Shown one piece after another: positions 18,264 to 24,060 of a stretch of 24,060 bases of DNA; position 1 is the first letter of the stretch, and every line of letters begins with the position of its first letter. The translations under genes and the position numbers were made by a program. Origin of the DNA: a virus; IMG/VR virus record IMGVR_UViG_3300043772_001204, positions 1 to 24,060 of that record; one strand, given 5' to 3'. Under the pieces are notes generated by a model. It saw only the letters and a list, made by a program, of their open reading frames with translations, did not search any database and was not told the DNA's origin.

Positions 18264-20149
18264 TACAACTCCCGACAGGTCACGACAAGCACGCCACCCA
18301 TACCAGACTGCTGACGCGGAGGTGAAGTCTGTACCATTTGCAGATCTTCAATGAGAATCGTGTACGTTTCTTTAGCCAAAAAATCCTGCAACACAACCGG
18401 CGTACCCTGCACCAAAGCATTACGCAGATTCTGCCAGCGAGTAGTCGCATAGCCAGGATGACCAATCCTCTGACCAAATCTGTCTGTCTCCTCATCAAAA
18501 CAAAGAAGTGGCAACCGCCACTGCTGCTTACGAGGAACAGCAGGAAGAGCCTTCAACTGCCAACCAGCAATCTCAGGACCCTTAGTGTTATCGGAAGAAT
18601 CACGAGTCAACGTGATCTTCAAACCAAGAGACTCAATAGGCACAGAAGGAACAACCTGCACCTCAACATTTGAAGACCCATCAGGGTACGTGTACAAGGC
18701 AGCTTCAGTTCCACCCTGCTGCACACTAGACACAGCCACAGTGCCCTCAAGCACAGACCTGCGAAGATTCAAAAAGCGGAAAGACTTATTCTCCAGTGTG
18801 TTATACCTGACCTGGCCCGTGTACAAGAAACCACTAGACACAAGTTGAGTGGGATGCTGCTCATACAGGCCGTTACTGTTCACCCCGACAACGATCCTGC
18901 CTGTGCAGCCAAGAGTGCACACCCCGTCAACAGAACCTGTCTTACCTGTGTCAAGGTCGGCAGCCCACGCTGCACGACCCTCAGAATCAAGATTCGACAA
19001 ATCGAACCGGATTACACCAGCCTTACCAGACCCGACATCCGCCACACCCACATACACGAATCGGTCAAACCCAGCCGCATAGCCAGTAGTTGCACCCGTG
19101 TACGACAACGGCCCATAGGTGACGGAACCATCACCGCCGAGCAAACCAATCCTGACACCCACATTCGTCATAATCACAATGTAGGAACCAAGATACGAGA
19201 ACAAGCCAAGAATAATTTCACCAGCAGGCATCTCAGCGACAGTCACCGCAGACGTAAGCGTAGGCAGTTCGCCGTCAGTCTCACTCACAGTAAACTTGTA
19301 GATCGTGCTAAGCGCACCAGCATGACCAGCAACAAGAATAGCGGCAGGAGCCTCAGCAGCCCCAGTCCAAGTCCAATCCGACTGCGGATGCGTGTAAAAC
19401 GCGGAAGGCAAATTGCCACCAGTAAACCCGCCAAGTTCGTACAGGTTAGCACCCCAAGCAGCAATCAGACGCTGCTTCACCCACCAGCCCCGGCCAGAAG
19501 TGTTCTTAGAATGTGTCCACAGCGAACTCGCTGTAGTCCCAGACGCAGCAACCTTATCAATACCGTCATCATGGAAAGCGAAAACACCAGAACCATACGA
19601 AGCCAGGTATTCCACATTCTCAGTGAAACCAGTAATAGTCGTGGCAGTAGTGCCATTCCACTTCTTCACACCACCATTACCTGTAAGCCCAAACGCATAA
19701 CACACGTTATTGGCCTCGTCACGAGCAGACGCAACATTCGCCAAACCAGTCGAAGTGAAACCTTCACGCACCGTAGGCAACAGTTTCAACACGCCAGGAG
19801 TCCACACATCAACACCCTGCGACCTGTTGAACCGTGTCATCAGACGCTCATTATCAGGCGGCTCAAGATAATTGATACCAGCGCCACCACTGAAATCCCG
19901 CTGTGACCGAAGCCACCAGCCCGTCAAAGACTGCTCACCAGGATCACGACTGTTATCGAACTGCTCCTTGTTCACCGAAGTAAACGCACGAGTCAACGGA
20001 AACTCGTCAGAAGCAACACCAAGGAACGGCTGACCAGCGATAGCCCACTCGTAAGCGAACGCGCCAAGAGTGAACGAGTTCAAGCTAGCAGAATAAGCAA
20101 CACCAATATCAAGCAGTACGCTATCGGTAATGTCAGTGGTGACAGTCAA
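18263..20149 (-). CDS. large virion structural protein, beta-rich (tail-associated)
   Basis: This 628-residue protein has a middle section (about 140-450) showing recurrent beta units of roughly 45-60 residues with WxxxLYEL, VAGHAG and FDRFVYVGVAD patterns. This suggests a beta-propeller, and a jelly-roll-like C-terminal domain follows (EIAGWQLKALPAVPRKQQW). It is probably a minor tail or host-binding structural protein. It starts at TTG 20149 after GAGGGG, with no nearby ATG. A hairpin in the 60-base gap before it may lower its expression relative to the upstream virion gene. Confidence 0.7.
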   Translation of the reverse strand: MTVTTDITDSVLLDIGVAYSASLNSFTLGAFAYEWAIAGQPFLGVASDEFPLTRAFTSVNKEQFDNSRDPGEQSLTGWWLRSQRDFSGGAGINYLEPPDNERLMTRFNRSQGVDVWTPGVLKLLPTVREGFTSTGLANVASARDEANNVCYAFGLTGNGGVKKWNGTTATTITGFTENVEYLASYGSGVFAFHDDGIDKVAASGTTASSLWTHSKNTSGRGWWVKQRLIAAWGANLYELGGFTGGNLPSAFYTHPQSDWTWTGAAEAPAAILVAGHAGALSTIYKFTVSETDGELPTLTSAVTVAEMPAGEIILGLFSYLGSYIVIMTNVGVRIGLLGGDGSVTYGPLSYTGATTGYAAGFDRFVYVGVADVGSGKAGVIRFDLSNLDSEGRAAWAADLDTGKTGSVDGVCTLGCTGRIVVGVNSNGLYEQHPTQLVSSGFLYTGQVRYNTLENKSFRFLNLRRSVLEGTVAVSSVQQGGTEAALYTYPDGSSNVEVQVVPSVPIESLGLKITLTRDSSDNTKGPEIAGWQLKALPAVPRKQQWRLPLLCFDEETDRFGQRIGHPGYATTRWQNLRNALVQGTPVVLQDFLAKETYTILIEDLQMVQTSPPRQQSGMGGVLVVTCREL

Positions 20150-20154
20150 AACAA

Positions 20155-20188
20155 CCCCTCAAGGGGTGGGGTCCGTAGACCCCACCCC
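20155..20188 (-). terminator. tandem hairpins between two virion genes
   Basis: GGGGTGGGGTC (20163-20173) pairs perfectly with GACCCCACCCC (20178-20188) through a CGTA loop. CCCC at 20155-20158 can instead pair with GGGG at 20163-20166. Reading leftward, TTGAGGGGTTGTTTTG follows, so it can act as a partial terminator or attenuator in front of the 628-residue gene. Confidence 0.65.
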
Positions 20189-20211
20189 CGTCAACTAGAA
20201 GGAGAACCCGA

Positions 20212-20817
20212 TCAGGTGAGGTCAAACCACAGGTAGGAGAAAGTAGCGGCAGCCTGGTCAATCGCGGCAGCAGACGAATTCACTGCATACACCGTAACCG
20301 TGTTCGCGGCAGTCACAGCGGCACCAGCAAAAGCCAAACCCGTAGTGAGGACAGGCACGTTGATTACAACAATGTCACCAGTAGCGGCACCAGTAAGCGT
20401 AAACGTCTTGCTGCCAGTCTCGCCAGCAGCAATCTCATCAAAGTTCACAGAAGCAGTACCGGTAGCAACAAGAGCCTTCAGCGACGCAGCCTTACCCACA
20501 TAACGGGCAGCAATCTCGGCAGCACCCAGGCGGTCACCAGGGTCAGGATCAACAGAGAACACCAGACCCTTATCGTCATTGATGTTCACCGTGCGCGTGC
20601 CGTCAGGGGTGTTCGCAATCTCAACACCATTGCGCTTAACGGAAATGACCACACCAGGGGTATCAACACCCGTGTAGTAGGTCTTTGTGGTAGTGATCGT
20701 GTCGGGAAAAGACACGGATGAGCTGAGGGCCGCGTTTGAAAACCACGACCCTCCAGTGAACTCAACGACAAGAGTGTCGCTGGCACCGTTCGATACGGTG
20801 ACAAAACCACCAGACAT
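20212..20817 (-). CDS. probable virion protein, beta-rich
   Basis: This 201-residue protein is rich in T, S, V, A and G with alternating strands, including a C-terminal Ig-like part (SKTFTLTGAATGDIVVINVP), ending FSYLWFDLT. It could be a decoration, tail or appendage protein; no family recognised. A very strong ribosome site, AGAAGGAG, lies seven bases upstream of ATG 20817, and hairpins stand on both sides, as for a highly expressed structural gene. Confidence 0.65.
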   Translation of the reverse strand: MSGGFVTVSNGASDTLVVEFTGGSWFSNAALSSSVSFPDTITTTKTYYTGVDTPGVVISVKRNGVEIANTPDGTRTVNINDDKGLVFSVDPDPGDRLGAAEIAARYVGKAASLKALVATGTASVNFDEIAAGETGSKTFTLTGAATGDIVVINVPVLTTGLAFAGAAVTAANTVTVYAVNSSAAAIDQAAATFSYLWFDLT

Positions 20818-20878
20818 AACTATTCTCCTTCTAGAGAGTGTTTCTCCTCACAGCTCCTCGCTAGTGAGGGCACAACAA

Positions 20879-20903
20879 AGGTGCGCCCACAAAGGGCGCA
20901 CCT
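20879..20903 (-). terminator. hairpin between small ORF and virion gene
   Basis: AGGTGCGCCC and GGGCGCACCT form a perfect 10-bp stem with a 5-base loop. In the leftward direction TTTGTTGTG follows, so a terminator is likely. If so, the virion gene at 20817 needs its own promoter within 20818-20878, where none is obvious, or termination is partial. Confidence 0.65.
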
Positions 20904-20913
20904 GTAGGGGTGT

Positions 20914-20967
20914 TCAGTCTTCGTCGTATTCGACGTATCCGAGGAAGTCCCAGATGTCGTCGTCCAT
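20914..20967 (-). CDS. 17-residue acidic peptide ORF
   Basis: The frame MDDDIWDFLGYVEYDED has AAGGAG five bases before its ATG, a better ribosome site than many longer genes here have. It ends 11 bases before a strong hairpin. It may be translated as a microprotein or work as a leader peptide controlling the downstream terminator. Nothing else supports it. Confidence 0.35.
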   Translation of the reverse strand: MDDDIWDFLGYVEYDED

Positions 20968-20985
20968 AACCACTCCTTATAGGCA

Positions 20986-21063
20986 GGGGCTGTTAACTAT
21001 GACCGTTCCGAACTTCCCATAAGTGGAAGTCAAGCTCGGCTTATGAGGGGTGGCGTTAACCCC
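20986..21063 (-). promoter_or_regulatory. structured intergenic segment
   Basis: GGGG (20986-20989) and TTAAC (20993-20997) can pair with GTTAA (21055-21059) and CCCC (21060-21063). Inside, ACTTCC/GGAAGT (21012-21030) and CATAAG/CTTATG (21018-21045) overlap, so they can form only alternately. It lies between the genes at 21069 and 20967 and contains no gene. It may be a leader or processing structure. Confidence 0.35.
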
Positions 21064-21068
21064 TAGGT

Positions 21069-21371
21069 TCAGGACGCCTCAGCGGCAGGGACTTGGCTCC
21101 ATGTCTTTGCGTCTTTGTCGAACACGTTATTGACCGCGATGGACTCCCAGTCCCCGTCCCAGCCGATGCCGTCAGCGAGGGCTTGCAGGTCGGTGCAAGG
21201 CCACGGCTGGAAGGTGTATTCGCAATCCGTGCAATGGGTGCAGATGAATACCTCAGCGGGGTAGTGCTCGCGGAGTTCGCTCCAGTAGTCCGTGATCTTC
21301 TGGGGAGCATCGGATCGGGCATGGATTTGTCCCATGACCTGCATCACCTTGTCGGTGCTGACCTCAGTCAC
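21069..21371 (-). CDS. hypothetical protein with four cysteines
   Basis: This 100-residue protein contains ICTHCTDCEYTFQPWPC, with C44, C47, C50 and C59 as a possible zinc site, after a helical N-terminus (MQVMGQIHARSDAPQKI). GTG 21371 has AAGGGGG six bases upstream. Located among tail-fibre genes, so it could be a small tail accessory or moron-type gene. No family recognised. Confidence 0.6.
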   Translation of the reverse strand: MTEVSTDKVMQVMGQIHARSDAPQKITDYWSELREHYPAEVFICTHCTDCEYTFQPWPCTDLQALADGIGWDGDWESIAVNNVFDKDAKTWSQVPAAEAS

Positions 21372-21381
21372 GGCTTCCCCC

Positions 21382-21618
21382 TTATGGCAGGACGAGGGTG
21401 GCGATCTCCTCGTCTGTGAATCCTAGCGTCTTGAAGCGGCTAACGGCAGCGGCGCGGGCGGCCTGTCGGGCCTCCTCGGCAGCAACCCGCTCAGCCTCCG
21501 CGACAGCGGCGGCGGCGGCGTCTGCCTCACGCTGCGCGATCTCCCCGGCGGTCAGGGGCCGCTCGGTCACGGTGCCGTCCGTGCAATCAACAATGACGGC
21601 GATGGGGGTGTCAGACAT
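21382..21618 (-). CDS. small alanine-rich coiled-coil protein
   Basis: This 78-residue protein begins MSDTPIAVIVDCTDGTVTER. A long alanine/glutamate helix follows (QREADAAAAAVAEAERVAAE), and the C-terminus FKTLGFTDEEIATLVLP is UBA-like. Short proteins of this layout sit beside tail-fibre genes in many phages and may help fibre assembly. AAAGGAG lies seven bases before ATG 21618; the longer open frame upstream has no such site. Confidence 0.7.
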   Translation of the reverse strand: MSDTPIAVIVDCTDGTVTERPLTAGEIAQREADAAAAAVAEAERVAAEEARQAARAAAVSRFKTLGFTDEEIATLVLP

Positions 21619-21628
21619 GGTGGCTCCT

Positions 21629-22147
21629 TTATGCCTTGGAGATGCCGTACAGGAAGAATGACGAGCCGCTCTTGAAACTGGCAGCATCCTCAGTTGTGAA
21701 ATCTATGCTTGTCACCGCTGACGTTACTGAGCTAAACAACGCCGCATGGGCAGCCATAGTGGCAGCAGTAGCGTTGTTCTCAGTCATTGAAATTGCACTT
21801 ACAGACTTTGCAGTCGTTCCCGCATAGTTGGGAATGTAAATCTCTATCGACGCAAATGTGTTGGAGGTGCAAGCGGGATCAGTAAGGAAGCCAAGCCCCC
21901 GTGTGGGAGACGTCGCTGATCCGGTACCTGAGCCTGTCCCGTATAGGTAGCGATGCGATGACTGATTGGTGCTATTGAGGTTCATGTAGAGAAAGTCAGC
22001 CTGTCCGACCGTGAGGTCGCCGCTGGATGACCGCGCTGAGATTACGATGTAGAGATCGGTGTAGGTGCCAGGGATGGATGAGAAGGTGACTGTGGCGGTA
22101 TCGCTGCCCAGCACATTCTTGGCGATCAGCTTCATGGTCGTCGCCAT
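21629..22147 (-). CDS. tandem fibre/receptor-binding-type protein, paralog 3
   Basis: This 172-residue protein shares with the next two genes upstream the frame ...LGSDTATVTFSSIPGTYTDL, then YLYGTGSG, then a central strand series and a C-terminal FFLYG. The IPGTY-(T/Q)(D/H)L motif recurs in many phage tail-fibre and capsid-fibre proteins and suggests a jelly-roll carbohydrate-binding fold. The start ATG lies within the stop of a 12-codon frame (TGATGG), so translation is relayed. Last of the three copies. Confidence 0.7.
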   Translation of the reverse strand: MATTMKLIAKNVLGSDTATVTFSSIPGTYTDLYIVISARSSSGDLTVGQADFLYMNLNSTNQSSHRYLYGTGSGTGSATSPTRGLGFLTDPACTSNTFASIEIYIPNYAGTTAKSVSAISMTENNATAATMAAHAALFSSVTSAVTSIDFTTEDAASFKSGSSFFLYGISKA

Positions 22148-22185
22148 CAGCGGCCCCCTGTCCTGAACTCATGGGTTAACGTCAT
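22147..22185 (-). CDS. 12-residue relay peptide MTLTHEFRTGGR
   Basis: The frame starts on an ATG inside the upstream paralog's stop (TGATG) and its own TGA contains the next paralog's ATG. It matches the 15-residue frame between the other two paralogs as MTLTxxFRTxG, with mostly synonymous differences. It may be a real micropeptide or a translational relay. Confidence 0.45.
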   Translation of the reverse strand: MTLTHEFRTGGR

Positions 22186-22691
22186 CACGCCGCCTTCAAT
22201 CCAAAGAGGCTGAACGTGGAGCCCGAAGCAAGATTTGGCCCATTCTCGGGGTAAAGCAAGATCGACGTAATTGCGGACGTAGACCGCCACAGGTTCACCG
22301 TGGCACCCGTCAGACTGTTATCCGAGTTCCGCGACAGCACAGTCTTGAACACGTTCGTATTGGCGTAACTCATAAAGTCGATCACGGTCGCGCAGAAGAT
22401 TCCCGAGGAGGAGTTAGCGGCAGGAAAACTGTCCACGGTTGCCAGCGTTAGATTAGAGTTTCGCGTGCTCAGAGCCGATGTGCCGTTGCCGTACAGGTAG
22501 GTGCGCGAGTAGTTGCTTCCTGAGTCGGAGTTGAAACGGAGGAGGAGAAAGTCATTGGTCGCGGAGCGGGTAGACCGGGCAAAGGCAACTAGGCGTAGAT
22601 CGGTGTAAGTACCGGGAATGTCGCTGAACGTGACCGAGGCCGCGTTACTTCCAAGGGTCTGCGAGGCGATCGGCTCATACGTCCTAGGCAT
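22185..22691 (-). CDS. tandem fibre/receptor-binding-type protein, paralog 2
   Basis: This 168-residue protein contains IASQTLGSNAASVTFSDIPG followed by TYTDLRLVAFARS, RFNSDSGSNYSRTYLYGNG and the C-terminal SGSTFSLFG. It aligns over its whole length with its two neighbours, so the array arose by tandem duplication, but residues between the shared motifs have diverged strongly. The probable role is a distal tail or head fibre that touches the cell surface. The start is relayed from the end of a 15-codon frame. Confidence 0.7.
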   Translation of the reverse strand: MPRTYEPIASQTLGSNAASVTFSDIPGTYTDLRLVAFARSTRSATNDFLLLRFNSDSGSNYSRTYLYGNGTSALSTRNSNLTLATVDSFPAANSSSGIFCATVIDFMSYANTNVFKTVLSRNSDNSLTGATVNLWRSTSAITSILLYPENGPNLASGSTFSLFGLKAA

Positions 22692-22731
22692 CAGCCACCC
22701 CCAATGTTCGGAACTGTGTCGTTAGAGTCAT
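22684..22731 (-). CDS. 15-residue relay peptide MTLTTQFRTLGVADA
   Basis: The ATG overlaps the upstream paralog's stop (GCATGA), and the frame ends seven bases inside the next paralog. It shares M-T-L-T-x-x-F-R-T-x-G with the peptide at 22147-22185. The arginine codon is CGA here and AGG there, and leucine is CTA against TTA, so the peptide rather than the DNA looks conserved. Confidence 0.45.
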   Translation of the reverse strand: MTLTTQFRTLGVADA

Positions 22732-23297
22732 GCGCGCACCCCGTACAGGGCAGCCGTCGTGTACTGACCAAATGTCTGTGACCCTTGATAGATAGACAGC
22801 GACGTAATGGCGCTACTGCTGTTGATCCACACGCCGCTGAACATTTGCAGGTAGCCTCCCGCGCCGTTCACATCGGCACCGCTCAGAGACCGAATGACCT
22901 TGTTCTTGCTTGTAGACGTGTAGTCAAGGATGTCCACGACCGAAGCGCCGAAGGTGCTAGCCCAACTAGAGCCACCTGTTGTGCCAATCAGCACCATTCC
23001 GCTGGATGTACTGGCCCCTGCCGCTGCTGACGCTCCATCCCCATACAGGTAGTGCGTTGCATAGTTCGCGGCTGTTGTGTCGCTATTGAATCGGCATTGA
23101 GCAGATGACACGACGGTCGTACTCGTAAACCGCGCGAGGAGCCGAATCTGTAAATGCTGGTACGTCCCAGGGATTGAGGTGAACTCAATGCTGGAAGCCC
23201 CGCCGCTGCCCACCGTCACCGTGGCAATCGACTCGAACGCGCCGCCAGGGAACACACCGAACCCAGCCAGCGACCCGAACTGACCCACAATAGGCAT
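22728..23297 (-). CDS. tandem fibre/receptor-binding-type protein, paralog 1
   Basis: This 189-residue protein has a glycine/phenylalanine-rich N-terminus (MPIVGQFGSLAGFGVFPGG) that may attach to the virion. The shared module follows: FESIATVTVGSGGASSIEFT then SIPGTYQHLQI, FNSDTTAANYATHYLYGDG and a C-terminal TAALYG. The longer N-terminus distinguishes it from the other two copies. ATG 23297 is seven bases from AGGTGAT and overlaps a two-codon ATG-CGC-TGA frame (23297-23305) that begins in the upstream stop. Confidence 0.7.
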   Translation of the reverse strand: MPIVGQFGSLAGFGVFPGGAFESIATVTVGSGGASSIEFTSIPGTYQHLQIRLLARFTSTTVVSSAQCRFNSDTTAANYATHYLYGDGASAAAGASTSSGMVLIGTTGGSSWASTFGASVVDILDYTSTSKNKVIRSLSGADVNGAGGYLQMFSGVWINSSSAITSLSIYQGSQTFGQYTTAALYGVRA

Positions 23298-23304
23298 CAG
23301 CGCA

Positions 23305-24060
23305 TCACCTGTACTGCGCCCAAGCCCCAAGCACCGTGTAAGTCGGGGTGCTTGCGGTCTTGATGATCGTGAAGGTAAAGCTGTCAATCCCCGCTGTCTG
23401 ATTCGCCTGAGCCGCAGTCGGCAGACTCGACCCGTTCAACCATCGCGGCGTCACCCCGGTCCCGTCGATCTGAATCGTTGTCGGGTAGTAGGCCGTCGTG
23501 CCGTTAGCGATAATCCACGACACCGTGATGGCGTCACCCGTCGCGAGCAGGCTATTCAGCGTGTTCGACGCATCCCCGCGAATGTTGATCGTGTGATTCG
23601 CGGTGGCGTTGGTCGAGTAGAACCAGACCCCAGCGGTGAGGACGTTGATCGCGACGGTGCCCGTGGCAGCCGAGGCGACCACATTGAACCGTTCCTCAGG
23701 CGCGAGCTGGATGATGCCCGTGGTCACATTGGTCCACGAGGCGTTGGTGCCGTCAGTCGTGAGGAGGCGGTTCGCGTTGGATGTCTGACTGGGCAGGCTG
23801 ACAGGGGCGGCAGCCCACTTGAGGCCCGTCGAGGTGGACGAGTCAGCCGTTAGGACCTGATCATTAGAGCCGACCGATAGGGCCGTGACAGCCGTCCCGT
23901 TAGAGGAAATCAGGCTGCCTTTTGAGCCGCTAATTAGGGCTTTAGTGACATACTGCGTATGAACGTCCGTAGAGTTGTCATTAACGTGTGAGTTCGTCTC
24001 ATCGAAATCACGAGCTGACACACCATGCCGGAACACAGCACCAGCATTGTGAGACACAGC
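23305..24060 (-). CDS. tail-fibre-like protein (cut by window edge)
   Basis: Open from the right edge; about 250 residues are visible and the N-terminus lies outside. The stretch ISGSKGSLISSNGTAVTALS followed by VGSNDQVLTADSSTSTGLKW is the repeat type found in many phage fibres, and NRLLTTDGTNASWTNV is a second copy of that kind. The C-terminal domain (about the last 140 residues) is a beta-rich tip. GTG at 24057 is in frame but is probably internal. It leads the series of fibre paralogs. Confidence 0.75.
   Translation of the reverse strand, partial: AVSHNAGAVFRHGVSARDFDETNSHVNDNSTDVHTQYVTKALISGSKGSLISSNGTAVTALSVGSNDQVLTADSSTSTGLKWAAAPVSLPSQTSNANRLLTTDGTNASWTNVTTGIIQLAPEERFNVVASAATGTVAINVLTAGVWFYSTNATANHTINIRGDASNTLNSLLATGDAITVSWIIANGTTAYYPTTIQIDGTGVTPRWLNGSSLPTAAQANQTAGIDSFTFTIIKTASTPTYTVLGAWAQYR

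Noticed and set aside
18845-19906. Long + strand frame of 353 codons
   Set aside because: It is antisense to the 628-residue structural gene, is rich in R/T/H as expected for a shadow frame, and has no ribosome-binding site.
21056-21322. 88-codon - strand frame overlapping the four-cysteine gene
   Set aside because: No ribosome site and arginine/serine/proline-rich shadow composition; the frame at 21069-21371 has a good start and a plausible metal site.

Overview
The window is part of a tailed double-stranded DNA phage (siphovirus-like), almost certainly an actinobacteriophage. The evidence is a WhiB-type regulator with intact iron-sulfur ligands, an r1t-type holin, two DnaA-box-like nonamers of the actinobacterial TTGTCCACA type, a Cas4-like phage exonuclease, and many short zinc-ribbon proteins of the kind common in actinophages. 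Base composition is moderate, so a moderate-GC actinobacterial host is likely. The host genus cannot be read from the sequence.

Layout. The portal gene (cut by the left edge) and the large terminase run leftward (1-2581). A gene-free control region of about 1 kb (2582-3604) follows. It holds a terminator-like hairpin, paired DnaA boxes, TAACCT repeats, a G-quadruplex motif, palindromes and three rightward sigma-70-type promoters. A tightly packed rightward early operon (3605-11137) carries about 25 mostly small genes. The recognisable ones are a cysteine-rich enzyme-like protein, an orphan C5-cytosine methyltransferase, a tyrosine integrase and the WhiB regulator. A bidirectional hairpin (11152-11178) separates it from a convergent leftward replication and recombination operon (16749 down to 11193). 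In order of transcription that operon encodes a two-piece Cas4-like nuclease, a proline/alanine-linker protein, a DnaB/RecA-like ATPase, a zinc ribbon, a resolvase-like nuclease, a two-piece DnaG-type primase, a DUF1599-like protein, a metallophosphoesterase, a sigma-factor-like regulator and a one-helix membrane protein. A second control region (16750-17129) holds two strong hairpins and a dyad. To its right the late genes run leftward from the right edge: a fibre protein (cut by the edge), three tandem paralogous fibre/receptor-binding-type proteins, small accessory proteins, a virion protein, a 628-residue structural protein, two membrane lysis proteins and an amidase endolysin. The window therefore starts and ends inside the same leftward structural cassette, as expected for a circular or permuted phage genome. 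Only the early operon runs the other way.

The integrase suggests a temperate lifestyle, but no immunity repressor or attP is recognisable here. No DNA polymerase is visible. The primase, helicase and nucleases may work with a host replisome or with genes outside the window.

Most notable features: (1) an 87-nt gap after the methyltransferase that folds on paper into a perfect H-type pseudoknot preceded by a GAAA-capped hairpin, with a mutually exclusive closing helix; (2) tiny reading frames of 12 and 15 codons, MTLT..FRT, that bridge the tandem fibre genes with overlapping stop and start codons and look conserved as peptides; (3) a repeated start-associated sequence, TAGACGAGAGGA, in front of most of the first early genes; (4) a Cas4-like nuclease and a primase each divided into two overlapping genes, each second gene having its own Shine-Dalgarno sequence.
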